From Mixophyes australis (Eukaryota > Chordata > Amphibia > Anura > Limnodynastidae), in contig JAVHZZ010000010.1 in the NCBI GenBank assembly GCA_036250195.1, positions 80,893,257 to 80,957,256 on the forward strand: a stretch of 64,000 nucleotides of DNA, written 5' to 3'. The notes beneath the pieces are model-generated. The model searched no databases and was not told where the DNA came from. It saw only the letters and a program-made list of their open reading frames with translations. This document shows positions 10,500 through 21,862 of the stretch, piece after piece (the stretch's first letter is position 1; every line of letters begins with the position of its first letter). Made by a program: the position numbers and the translations under genes.

Positions 10500-11359
10500 A
10501 TAAAAACCAACTTGAATACTCTAAATGAGACTCATTTCCACCTTCCAGTTTCATTTTTATTTGAAAGAATATAAATATAATAAAAATATTGAAAGACACA
10601 CAAGGGACAGATTACAGACATAACTAATGTTCCATTAAACTCATAAATTAGGCTATAAAAGGTGCTGAACTGAAAACTAAATAATTTTGGAGAAACACTG
10701 AAAAGTTTAAATGAATGAAGTGGTTGATCCTAAAATTAGAATTGTTTACTGCTTTCACCCTGCGCATTATATTGAGTATGCACTGATTTGCTGAAAATCA
10801 CTTTTATGGTAATAGATTAAAAAAACAGTGAGGTGGAAGTGTATCTTAAATTGCAGTAGCTGAATCATCATCATCATCATTTATTTATATAGCGCCAGTA
10901 AATTCCGTAGCGCTTTACAATTGGGAACAAACATTAATAAAACAATACTGGGTAATACATACAGACAGAGAGGTAAGAGAACCCTGCTCGCAAGCTTACA
11001 TTCTATGGAACAATGGGAGTTTGAAACACAAGCACATGTGCTACATCATATTGCACACTGGACCAGCTAGAATGAAGAAGTACTTGTGTCAAAGAGGCAG
11101 TGCGTGCTCACATTTTCTGAGGTTCACAAATTGTGTGTATGTTGTCTGCTTTATTCCTTTTGTGGTGTTTGTACTTGTTTATGTATGGTCTTTAGTTGTC
11201 TGTACTCAGTAAAAGGAAGTGTAACTCTTAACTTTCATTTTCAGGTGTCCCTCTTTCACCAGTTGTAGTGATGGAAGGTATGTCGATCATTGCACGCTGG
11301 AGAAAAAGTGTGCAAAAAAAAAAAAGAGAAGAATCCTAGAATAAAATATGTATTTTAAT
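10500..11359 (+). repeat. 860-bp spacer, first copy, with LINE/SINE tail
   Basis: This host sequence lies between hAT copies A and B. It recurs at 14064-14923 with one base difference seen (tgaaaact versus tgataact). Positions 10864-11010 hold a reversed LINE/SINE tail: (atc)n, tttatttatatagcgcc, gtagcgctttaca. It ends with ATTTTAAT (11352-11359), the target duplication of the next element. Confidence 0.9.
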
Positions 11360-11707
11360 TAGAGATGGGCGGGTCCGGTTCTCCGAGAACCGAACCCACC
11401 CGAACTTTGGGTATCCGAGTACCGAGCTGAGCAGCTCGGTACTCTCCCGCCCATTCCGAATCCAAATCGAGGCCGAACGTCATTGTGACGTTGTCGGATC
11501 TCGGGACTCGGTTCTCGCGATACTTCAACTTTATAAATACACGCCTCCACAGCAATCCATCGCCATTTGACAGAGGGAGAGAGCAGGGTGTAGTCATAGG
11601 CTAATTAGAGCAGGGACAGAGAATACAATATTGTTCTTGCAATTGCTCTAACCAAAATCGCTAGTGCAGAGAGGAGGATAGAGGTTTATTATTTTTTCTT
11701 CATATTT

Positions 11708-12624
11708 GGCACTCCCCAGCGCTTTTGGGGTGTCCCCCATAATTGTGCATTAATATTTCTGGCTATCAAAAGTCATATCTGTCAGCAGTATCTACTAAAT
11801 AATTTGTAGCACACCTCAGTGCTTTTGGGGTGTCCTCCCTAATTGTGCATTAATATTTCTGGCTGTCAAAAGTCATATCTGTCAGCAGTATCTACTAAAT
11901 AATTTTTAGCACTCCTCAGTGTTTTTGGGGTGTCCTCCCTAATTGTGCATTAATATTTCTGGCTGTCAAAAGTCATATCTGTCAGCAGTATCTACTAAAT
12001 AATTTTTAGCACTCCTCAGTGTTTTTGGGGTGTCCTCCCTAATTGTGCATTAATATTTCTGGCTGTCAAAAGTCATATCTGTCAGCAGTATCTACTAAAT
12101 AATTTTTAGCACTCCTCAGTGTTTTTGGGGTGTCCTCCCTAATTGTGCATTAATATTTCTGGCTGTCAAAAGTCATATCTGTCAGCAGTATCTACTAAAT
12201 AATTTTTAGCACTCCTCAGTGTTTTTGGGGTGTCCTCCCTAATTGTGCATTAATATTTCTGGCTGTCAAAAGTCATATCTGTCAGCAGTATCTACTAAAT
12301 AATTTTTAGCACTCCTCAGTGTTTTTGGGGTGTCCTCCCTAATTGTGCATTAATATTTCTGGCTGTCAAAAGTCATATCTGTCAGCAGTATCTACTAAAT
12401 AATTTTTAGCACTCCTCAGTGTTTTTGGGGTGTCCTCCCTAATTGTGCATTAATATTTCTGGCTGTCAAAAGTCATATCTGTCAGCAGTATCTACTAAAT
12501 AATTTTTAGCACTCCTCAGTGCTTTTGGGGTGTCCTCCCTAATTGTGCATTAATATTTCTGGCTGTCAAAAGTCATAACTGTCAGCAGAATCTACTAAAT
12601 AATTTTTAGCACTCCCCAGTGGTT
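11708..12624 (+). repeat. 100-bp tandem array, 9 units (copy B)
   Basis: Anchor ttggggtgtc from 11725 to 12525, every 100 bp. The first unit has ggctatcaaaag as in copy A, and units 2 and 9 carry the copy-A variant cagtgctttt. There is one unit more than in copy A. Confidence 0.95.
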
Positions 12625-12634
12625 TGCGCTCAGA

Positions 12635-13294
12635 ATGGATTCAAAGCAGTCCACATATGATCTAAATGAGCAACCAGGTTCTGTCACCAGTCCTGATGTT
12701 AGTGTTCCCAGTACGTCATCTGGCCAAGGCGATGTCAAACAACAGAGTGTTTTCAAATTAGTGCAAAAAACAAAAACCAAAAAAAAATTGACTGTATTGA
12801 AGCGAAAAAGAAGTGTAACTGAGCAAAAGTTAAGTGACGATAAAAAAAAAATTGCAAGCATGCCATTCTACACACGCAGTGGCAAAGAGAGAATGAGGCC
12901 TTCACCTTTGGCTATTAGTGGCAGATCCCAAAAAGTTACCCAGCCTACAATTGGTGCACAACTACTGTTACGCGTCAAAGCCGAGCTGCAAGATAACAGT
13001 GAGGCATTACAGGAGAATATTTGCTCTGATTCACAAATGACAACAATCCCTGTGGAGAGTCCATCCAACAGTGGGATGTCTAATCGTGAGCATTCTGCTG
13101 ATGTGTGCCTTAATAGCCCGAGTGTAGCCGGTGATACCCAAATTGAGGATGCCACTTTGGAATTAGAAGAGGATGAGGGGGAGATTTGTGTAGGCGACGA
13201 GGGCGCTAATGATGATGTTGATGATTATGATGCAGCCAGATACCAAATTGCCTTTCTCAATTTCTATTTATATTCTAGATTATATAACGGCTGA
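12635..13294 (+). CDS. hAT-borne 219-aa ORF (copy B)
   Basis: Identical to the copy-A ORF except for one F-to-L change in the basic segment (KKKFTV to KKKLTV, residue ~51). The ORF is intact. Being a recent duplicate, its intactness is not evidence of function. The polyadenylation-like AATAAA at 13773 is shared. Confidence 0.5.
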   Translation: MDSKQSTYDLNEQPGSVTSPDVSVPSTSSGQGDVKQQSVFKLVQKTKTKKKLTVLKRKRSVTEQKLSDDKKKIASMPFYTRSGKERMRPSPLAISGRSQKVTQPTIGAQLLLRVKAELQDNSEALQENICSDSQMTTIPVESPSNSGMSNREHSADVCLNSPSVAGDTQIEDATLELEEDEGEICVGDEGANDDVDDYDAARYQIAFLNFYLYSRLYNG

Positions 13295-13664
13295 ATAGTT
13301 TTCTATTTTACTCCTAGTGGAGAGAGGATCTGATGCAGACAGATACCAAACTGCCTTTGTCCATTTCAATTTATATTGTACAGTATATAACGGCTGAATT
13401 TATTAGTATTTTATACAAGTGGAGGGTGGCCTAGAGAGACAAAAACCAAACTGGCTTTCTCCATGTCAATTAATATTGTACAGTCTATAACGGCTGGATT
13501 TTTTGGTATTTTATACAAGTGGAGGGGGGCCTAGAGAGACAGAAACCAAACTGGCTTTCTCCATGTCAATTAATATTGTACAGTCTATAATGGCTGAATT
13601 TTTTGTTTTTTTAAAAAAGTGGAGGGGGGCCTATAGAGACAGAAAGCAAACTGTCTTTTTCGAT
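13229..13664 (+). repeat. Second tandem array, ~100-bp period (copy B)
   Basis: Same five-unit arrangement as in copy A, with the copy-A base variants, such as gaggagggtggcc-type and gacaaaaacc units. Confidence 0.8.
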
Positions 13665-14063
13665 TTCTTTACATATTTAACTATAAGTGTAGGGTGTAAT
13701 ATACATTCAAAGACGATGGCTGCATTGCCAATATGCATAGATGGAGAGGAAGACAATCTGTTTTGTGTGTAGAATAAATGAAGGCCTACCAACGAAGAAT
13801 TAAACAGTTTTTTTGGATGATTTATTACCTCAACAATTAGATTACTTATCTCTAAAACAGTTGGAGCACTAAATTGGGTTATTTTAGGCACAAAAACATG
13901 TATTTTCCAACAAAATAGCAAAACAAAACCAAACAAAACCAAAACCAAAACCAAAACACGCAATGGCGGTTTTGCAAAACCAAAACCAAAACCAAAACAC
14001 AACGGTAATCCAGATCCAAAACCGAATCCAAAACCAAAACACGGGGGTCAGTGACCATCTCTA

Positions 14064-14923
14064 ATAAAAACCAACTTGAATACTCTAAATGAGACTCATT
14101 TCCACCTTCCAGTTTCATTTTTATTTGAAAGAATATAAATATAATAAAAATATTGAAAGACACACAAGGGACAGATTACAGACATAACTAATGTTCCATT
14201 AAACTCATAAATTAGGCTATAAAAGGTGCTGAACTGATAACTAAATAATTTTGGAGAAACACTGAAAAGTTTAAATGAATGAAGTGGTTGATCCTAAAAT
14301 TAGAATTGTTTACTGCTTTCACCCTGCGCATTATATTGAGTATGCACTGATTTGCTGAAAATCACTTTTATGGTAATAGATTAAAAAAACAGTGAGGTGG
14401 AAGTGTATCTTAAATTGCAGTAGCTGAATCATCATCATCATCATTTATTTATATAGCGCCAGTAAATTCCGTAGCGCTTTACAATTGGGAACAAACATTA
14501 ATAAAACAATACTGGGTAATACATACAGACAGAGAGGTAAGAGAACCCTGCTCGCAAGCTTACATTCTATGGAACAATGGGAGTTTGAAACACAAGCACA
14601 TGTGCTACATCATATTGCACACTGGACCAGCTAGAATGAAGAAGTACTTGTGTCAAAGAGGCAGTGCGTGCTCACATTTTCTGAGGTTCACAAATTGTGT
14701 GTATGTTGTCTGCTTTATTCCTTTTGTGGTGTTTGTACTTGTTTATGTATGGTCTTTAGTTGTCTGTACTCAGTAAAAGGAAGTGTAACTCTTAACTTTC
14801 ATTTTCAGGTGTCCCTCTTTCACCAGTTGTAGTGATGGAAGGTATGTCGATCATTGCACGCTGGAGAAAAAGTGTGCAAAAAAAAAAAAGAGAAGAATCC
14901 TAGAATAAAATATGTATTTTAAT
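14064..14923 (+). repeat. 860-bp spacer, second copy
   Basis: Duplicate of 10500-11359, including the reversed LINE/SINE tail (14428-14574) and the terminal ATTTTAAT (14916-14923). With copy B it forms a 3564-bp tandem duplication unit. Confidence 0.9.
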
Positions 14924-15271
14924 TAGAGATGGGCGGGTCCGGTTCTCCGAGAACCGAACCCACCCGAACTTTGGGTATCCGAGTACCGAGCTGAGCAGCT
15001 CGGTACTCTCCCGCCCATTCCGAATCCAAATCGAGGCCGAACGTCATTGTGACGTTGTCGGATCTCGGGACTCGGTTCTCGCGATACTTCAACTTTATAA
15101 ATACACGCCTCCACAGCAATCCATCGCCATTTGACAGAGGGAGAGAGCAGGGTGTAGTCATAGGCTAATTAGAGCAGGGACAGAGAATACAATATTGTTC
15201 TTGCAATTGCTCTAACCAAAATCGCTAGTGCAGAGAGGAGGATAGAGGTTTATTATTTTTTCTTCATATTT

Positions 15272-16888
15272 GGCACTCCCCAGCGCTTTTGGGGTGTCCC
15301 CCATAATTGTGCATTAATATTTCTGGCTGTCAAAAGTCATATCTGTCAGCAGTATCTACTAAATAATTTGTAGCACACCTCAGTGTTTTTGGGGTGTCCT
15401 CCCTAATTGTGCATTAATATTTCTGGCTGTCAAAAGTCATATCTGTCAGCAGTATCTACTAAATAATTTTTAGCACTCCTCAGTGTTTTTGGGGTGTCCT
15501 CCCTAATTGTGCATTAATATTTCTGGCTGTCAAAAGTCATATCTGTCAGCAGTATCTACTCAATAATTTTTAGCACTCCTCAGTGTTTTTGGGGTGTCCT
15601 CCCTAATTGTGCATTAATATTTCTGGCTGTCAAAAGTCATATCTGTCAGCAGTATCTACTCAATAATTTTTAGCACTCCTCAGTGTTTTTGGGGTGTCCT
15701 CCCTAATTGTGCATTAATATTTCTGGCTGTCAAAAGTCATATCTGTCAGCAGTATCTACTCAATAATTTTTAGCACTCCTCAGTGTTTTTGGGGTGTCCT
15801 CCCTAATTGTGCATTAATATTTCTGGCTGTCAAAAGTCATATCTGTCAGCAGTATCTACTAAATAATTTTTAGCACTCCTCAGTGTTTTTGGGGTGTCCT
15901 CCCTAATTGTGCATTAATATTTCTGGCTGTCAAAAGTCATATCTGTCAGCAGTATCTACTAAATAATTTTTAGCACTCCTCAGTGTTTTTGGGGTGTCCT
16001 CCCTAATTGTGCATTAATATTTCTGGCTGTCAAAAGTCATATCTGTCAGCAGTATCTACTCAATAATTTTTAGCACTCCTCAGTGTTTTTGGGGTGTCCT
16101 CCCTAATTGTGCATTAATATTTCTGGCTGTCAAAAGTCATATCTGTCAGCAGTATCTACTAAATAATTTTTAGCACTCCTCAGTGTTTTTGGGGTGTCCT
16201 CCCTAATTGTGCATTAATATTTCTGGCTGTCAAAAGTCATATCTGTCAGCAGTATCTACTCAATAATTTTTAGCACTCCTCAGTGTTTTTGGGGTGTCCT
16301 CCCTAATTGTGCATTAATATTTCTGGCTGTCAAAAGTCATATCTGTCAGCAGTATCTACTCAATAATTTTTAGCACTCCTCAGTGTTTTTGGGGTGTCCT
16401 CCCTAATTGTGCATTAATATTTCTGGCTGTCAAAAGTCATATCTGTCAGCAGTATCTACTCAATAATTTTTAGCACTCCTCAGTGTTTTTGGGGTGTCCT
16501 CCCTAATTGTGCATTAATATTTCTGGCTGTCAAAAGTCATATCTGTCAGCAGTATCTACTCAATAATTTTTAGCACTCCTCAGTGTTTTTGGGGTGTCCT
16601 CCCTAATTGTGCATTAATATTTCTGGCTGTCAAAAGTCATATCTGTCAGCAGTATCTACTCAATAATTTTTAGCACTCCTCAGTGTTTTTGGGGTGTCCT
16701 CCCTAATTGTGCATTAATATTTCTGGCTGTCAAAAGTCATATCTGTCAGCAGTATCTACTAAATAATTTTTAGCACTCCTCAGTGTTTTTGGGGTGTCCT
16801 CCCTAATTGTGCATTAATATTTCTGGCTGTCAAAAGTCATAACTGTCAGCAGAATCTACTAAATAATTTTTAGCACTCCCCAGTGGTT
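15272..16888 (+). repeat. 100-bp tandem array, 16 units (copy C)
   Basis: Anchor ttggggtgtc from 15289 to 16789, every 100 bp. A private variant (tctactcaataa instead of tctactaaataa) is present in units 3-5, 8 and 10-14, nine of sixteen. It is absent from copies A and B, so it arose and spread within this array. Confidence 0.95.
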
Positions 16889-16898
16889 TGCGCTCAGA

Positions 16899-17558
16899 AT
16901 GGATTCAAAGCAGTCCACATATGATCTAAATGAGCAACCAGGTTCTGTCACCAGTCCTGATGTTAGTGTTCCCAGTACGTCATCTGGCCAAGGCGATGTC
17001 AAACAACAGAGTGTTTTCAAATTAGTGCAAAAAACAAAAACCCAAAAAAAATTTACTGTATTGAAGCAAAAAAGAAGTGTAACTGAGCAAAAGTTAAGTG
17101 ACGATAAAAAAAAAATTGCAAGCATGCCATTCTACACACGCAGTGGCAAAGAGAGAATGAGGCCTTCACCTTTGGCTATTAGTGGCAGATCCCAAAAAGT
17201 TACCCAGCCTACAATTGGTGCACAACTACTGTTACGCGTCAAAGCCGAGCTGCAAGATAACAGTGAGGCATTACAGGAGAATATTTGCTCTGATTCACAA
17301 ATGACAACAATCCCTGTGGAGAGTCCATCCAACAGTGGGATGTCTAATCGTGAGCATTCTGCTGATGTGTGCCTTAATAGCCCGAGTGTAGCCGGTGATA
17401 CCCAAATTGAGGATGCCACTTTGGAATTAGAAGAGGATGAGGGGGAGATTTGTGTAGGCGACGAGGGCGCTAATGATGATGTTGATGATTATGATGCAGA
17501 CAGATACCAAATTGCCTTTCTCAATTTCTATTTATATTCTAGATTATATAACGGCTGA
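16899..17558 (+). CDS. hAT-borne 219-aa ORF (copy C)
   Basis: Intact. It differs from copy A at three places: K to Q and R to Q in the basic segment, and A to D near the acidic tail (DADRYQ). All are nonsynonymous. The layout is the same as copy A: Ser/Thr-rich start, basic middle, acidic tail, last residues from tandem-array DNA. No recognised domain. Confidence 0.5.
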   Translation: MDSKQSTYDLNEQPGSVTSPDVSVPSTSSGQGDVKQQSVFKLVQKTKTQKKFTVLKQKRSVTEQKLSDDKKKIASMPFYTRSGKERMRPSPLAISGRSQKVTQPTIGAQLLLRVKAELQDNSEALQENICSDSQMTTIPVESPSNSGMSNREHSADVCLNSPSVAGDTQIEDATLELEEDEGEICVGDEGANDDVDDYDADRYQIAFLNFYLYSRLYNG

Positions 17559-17925
17559 ATAGTTTTCTATTTTACTCCTAGTGGAGAGAGGATCTGATGC
17601 AGACAGATACCAAACTGCCTTTGTCCATTTCAATTTATATTGTACAGTATATAACGGCTGAATTTATTAGTATTTTATACAAGTGGAGGGGGGCCTAGAG
17701 AGACAGAAACCAAACTGGCTTTCTCCATGTCAATTAATATTGTACAGTCTATAACGGCTGGATTTTTTGGTATTTTATACAAGTGGAGGGGGGCCTAGAG
17801 AGACAGAAACCAAACTGGCTTTCTCCATGTCAATTAATATTGTACAGTCTATAATGGCTGAATTTTTTGTTTTTTTAAAAAAGTGGAGGGGGCCTATAGA
17901 GACAGAAAGCAAACTGTCTTTTTCC
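17493..17925 (+). repeat. Second tandem array, ~100-bp period (copy C)
   Basis: Five units at 103, 100, 100 and 99 bp spacing. It is followed by AATAAA at 18036 and the CCAAAA-rich right end. Confidence 0.8.
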
Positions 17926-18484
17926 ATTTCTTTACATATTTAACTATAAGTGTAGGGTGTAATATAGATTCAAAGACGATGGCTGCATTGCCAATATGCA
18001 TAGATGGAGAGGAAGACAATCTGTTTTGTGTGTAGAATAAATGAAGGCCTACCAACGAAGAATTAAACAGTTTTTTTGGATGATTTATTACCTCAACAAT
18101 TAGATTACTTATCTCTAAAACAGTTGGAGCACTAAATTGGGTTATTTTAGGCCCAAAAACATGTATTTTCCAACAAAATAGCAAAACAAAACCAAACAAA
18201 ACCAAAACCAAAACCAAAACACGCAATGGCGGTTTTGCAAAACCAAAACCAAAACCAAAACACGACGGTAATCCAGATCCAAAACCGAATCCAAAACCAA
18301 AACACGGGGGTCAGTGACCATCTCTAATTTTAATAAAGGTTTAATTGAATTATAAACTCTGACATTTAATTCTACTTTGTTCTTTTAAGAAAAGTCCCAA
18401 ACTGACCATATTAAATAATGTTTTAGGTAACCAAGCAGTGGTATTCAGACTTCAGTGAAACCTTGGTACTTTTTTGGTTGCCAG

Positions 18485-19289
18485 TGTCGAAGTCAGCAAA
18501 TTGGATAAAGTCATTTCAATTAAAGTCTAGCAAACTTGGTTGTCTTTGTCTGAAAAGATGCGTACGGTACGCATCGACGTACAAGGGCACGCTACGGCGT
18601 GAAAGGGCGTACGCATCCACTACACGTGGCAGCAACAGTAATTGGTCTTTTACCATACATTCGCACAAACACGCATACTTATAAAATAGTACACATTATT
18701 GGTAGTTGCAACACATAGTCAGTTATGTCGAAATATAGTAGTATTTATATGTTATATCAGAGTTACATGCATATTAGTGAAATACACAGAACGGGTTAAA
18801 GGAATAACATCATGAGTGGTATCATAATGAACCTTGTTACATATCCTACTGTTTGGTGCGCTCTGCGAGGGAATCGCAGAGTGCATACGCAAGTTATGAA
18901 TGATAGGGAATTATGAACTACTTAAGACTAAGGAATTCTGGCGGGAAGAGCAGAGCATACCCCCTGCAGAGATGACCCCCTCCTTTGGATTCCTTAGGAT
19001 GAACCAGCCAATGATTGACGACCCCTTGGACATTCCTGAGACCCGGACCAATAGATGCAAGCCATACCATCTTCATTGTATTACTGTATTTGATTGTGTA
19101 TATAAGCAGCAGCTTGTGATCCAGAGTGCAGACTTCTTGTCCCCAGACTTCAGGATTGAATGACTGCACTGGATCCAGAGCGCCTGCGATAAGTAACGGC
19201 TGTATTTACTATTACTTCGCTTGAGCATATTTTTTCCACTTATTGCGAATAAATCTTTGTGCGTTGGAAACACAAATCGAGGTTCGACA
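18485..19289 (+). mobile_element. LTR-like end, left (retroelement)
   Basis: Begins TGTCGAAGTC and contains a CpG-dense block with gcgtacgc motifs (18556-18620), TATATAAG at 19099 and AATAAA at 19248. This is promoter then polyadenylation order, as in an LTR. The stretch cccctgcagagatgacccc...tttggattccttagg aligns with the right-hand LTR-like end near 26175-26215. The right boundary is inferred from a shared gRca|at step. Confidence 0.6.
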
Positions 19290-20925
19290 ATCGTTATTGG
19301 TTAGCGACAATACGCACATAACACCAGGGTGTAGCCAGGATAAATCACTAAAGATGAAGAGAAGCCCATATTGTGTTCTCACTGTTTGTATACCAATAAA
19401 CATGCATAGTGCCACTTCTTCTGCACTATAATATGTGACATTATATTCACAATTCCTCTTTTTAAGTTAGTTTATTAAACTATATATAATATAATATAAT
19501 GAATATAATATAGCATACTGTTGATGCACTTCTCTTCTGCACAATAAACCTGTTATATACACATTAAAAAGTGGCTGTCCAAGTGGCCCAGAATCCACCA
19601 AAAAAACAAGAATGAAATCCCTCAACTGTGAATGGCCGGCACATCCCCTGGAGTCAGAGAAGCGACGCCCCTTCTGGACCCACAATGACGTGCCCACACA
19701 AACTGGTCAATGGGTTGCCCACACATAAGACCAAGAGCCAAAGTACCCTAAAGGAGGAAGTAACCAGCAACTATTTATCCAAAGGGTAGTATTAGCCACT
19801 GAACACAATGCTTACTTGCCAACTGTGCCTCATCTGTAAGAAAATGTTAGTAGCATAAATTCATTATCCTTATAGCTTCAACTTATACAGGAAGGGAGAG
19901 ATTTTGTGTAGCAAAAGAGGCCAAATTTTTCAAGAGGGTTACCTAAATAGAGATTCTCAAGTACCTCCCCTAGAGTTCTCATTGGCTACTGGAAAATGGC
20001 CTGAAACATCTTCAACCCTTAGCAGGTTAGTGTCACATAGAATCACACAAACATCCCTTGTCATAAACATTTATAAAATGTTCATTGCCTAGCCCTCAAG
20101 TAAACCACACCCACTATATCACCCCAACCACCATGCCAGGTCTAAAAATTAGGACAACATTTTTCAAAGCCGGATATGGTCAAACCACACCCATATTTAC
20201 TGATGTCATGCCCACATTGCAAAACCCATTTCTTACTATGAAACTTAGTATTGTCTTTCGAAATCAGAAGGGCTGTTAGTGAATGTAGTGAAACCACTTA
20301 TTTTGCATGACACCTTTGTGATTGGTATGCCAATTTTTTTTCCAGATTACATTGTGGTAAACATTAAGGCAAATAGATATTCCCTAACTTTTATATAACC
20401 ATATGTAAATTGTACAGGCTGTCTAAACAGTGGACATTTTCATAATGCAGACCAACAATTTGCCAGACACCAGTCACATACGGGGTGACTCAGTGACATC
20501 ACTGGTTTCTAGTGAACCAGTTGAATTCTCAGGAATATTAGTTTAGACAGAATGCCATTTTGATTTTTTGCATTTAAAGGATATCAAAAGTTAATTTTAC
20601 ATGTGTTTGAATGGGTTTCCCAGCTATCGGGAGACCTTTTTGCAACCAATAATTTTGGCTAGGTGTGTGGAGAGTTAGAAAGAGCTGAAGAGACGCTCGG
20701 TGCAAATCTGTAAACACCAAGGACTTGATGCTGAGTTGGATGCATGTTGGACGTAAGTTACGCTCCATATAGATGCCTTTAAAAATAGTAGATTTCAGCC
20801 ATATGCTGAGTTGTAGACATCCAGTTCTGTGACTGCCTATGCGACAGTTCTGCGACTACCTACCTTTTTGAAAATGTGCACGGTTGATTCGATTCACGCA
20901 ATTTACACTACACAAAAGGTCATAA
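19290..20925 (+). other. Retroelement leader region
   Basis: Lies between the left LTR-like end and gag. No primer-binding site could be named with confidence, and there are no other recognisable parts. Confidence 0.35.
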
Positions 20926-21862
20926 TTCTCACTCTGCATTAGCCCCCAAATCTCCTACCACTTTAAACCCACCCAGTTTAATCAAAATAAAAAGTTTATT
21001 AGATATTATGGTAATGTGTATGAGCCAACTAATAACGATTGGCGAGTATTATTGAAGACCTGTCTTCCTCTCAATACTGACATACAAAAGTTCATTAAGG
21101 ATTGTATGTTGGAGGAGGATGAATCCTTAACCGAGGATGATAATCAGGACAATATTAGACATATAATCACACAGTTGGCCACATATTTCCCAGTGATAGT
21201 GGACTGGAGTAAAATTTTTAGTATCCAGCAAAAAGATAGTGAAAATGCAGCAGACTATTTTTGCAGAGCTTTGATAGCAATGGGCAAATATACTGGGGTA
21301 CCAGACATAAAAGATAATCTATATTACAGAGAGGTTGCTGTTAAAGTTCTAATGGATGGCCTCAGGGAAAACTTGAAAAGAAGGGTGCAAACTTCATTAC
21401 CATACTGGAAAGGAACCACTGTAAGTGCTCTCAGGGAGTCAGCTATAGAACATGATAAAAGTATAAACAAACAGAAAGAGACACTAAGTGATAGGGTAAT
21501 GATAGTAAGTATCCCAGCACTAGAGGGACTGCACACACGACCACCAGCATACAACCCACATAATAAGAAACATAAAAAAAATCAGGTGTTTTAAGTGTAA
21601 CGAAGAAGGCCATTTCGCAAGAGATTGTAAAAAAGAAGAGAAACAACATGAGTTGAGAAAGTGTTTTAGATGCACTAGAATGGGACACCAAGCACAGGAC
21701 TGTACAATGACAAGAGCGGAAGCAAAGAGACTTGGCCCATCTAAGGGGGAATCACATAGACACCCACAGAGACGGCACACACAAGTCTCGGAGACTTCTC
21801 AACAGTTTCCTGTGCACCTCATAGCAGCCAATTCCTGGGGGGAGAAATATAGCCGACTCTAG
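20926..21862 (+). pseudogene. gag: Retroelement gag, frameshifted, two zinc knuckles
   Basis: An open frame from just after a stop at 20923 runs to 21594. It encodes a capsid-like alpha-helical segment, roughly 200 residues. The open frame is longer than its first ATG-like start implies. The frame breaks at a run of eight A (21574-21581). In the other frame two CX2CX4HX4C knuckles follow at 21587-21628 and 21662-21703, then a basic tail to 21862. This architecture is that of Gag/nucleocapsid from a vertebrate retrovirus-like LTR element. It is broken and no pol follows, so it is an inert fossil. The family is not determined. Confidence 0.75.

Larger units (their letters stand above)
11360..14063 (+). 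mobile_element. hAT-type element, copy B, chimeric (2704 bp)
   Basis: Same structure as copy A, but its flanks do not match: ATTTTAAT on the left (11352-11359) and ATAAAAAC on the right (14064-14071). These are the left duplication of copy C and the right duplication of copy A. Bases up to 11506 agree with copy C; from 11765 onward they agree with copy A. It therefore arose by recombination, not transposition. Confidence 0.9.
14924..18326 (+). mobile_element. hAT-type element, copy C (3403 bp)
   Basis: Termini TAGAGATGG / CCATCTCTA with a perfect 8-bp duplication ATTTTAAT on both sides (14916-14923, 18327-18334). This is an independent original insertion. It is longer than A and B only because its 100-bp array has 16 units. 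It carries private variants across the ORF and right end. Confidence 0.9.

Noticed and set aside
11360..14923. Simple assembly duplication as the cause of copy B
   Set aside because: Copy B has a private ORF base, its own array length, a spacer difference and a single clean switch between A-like and C-like bases. An assembly error would more likely give an exact copy. Long reads should still confirm it.
8244..16888. CRISPR-like regular repeats
   Set aside because: Units are 100 bp, contiguous and without unique spacers, and they sit inside eukaryotic hAT elements with target duplications.
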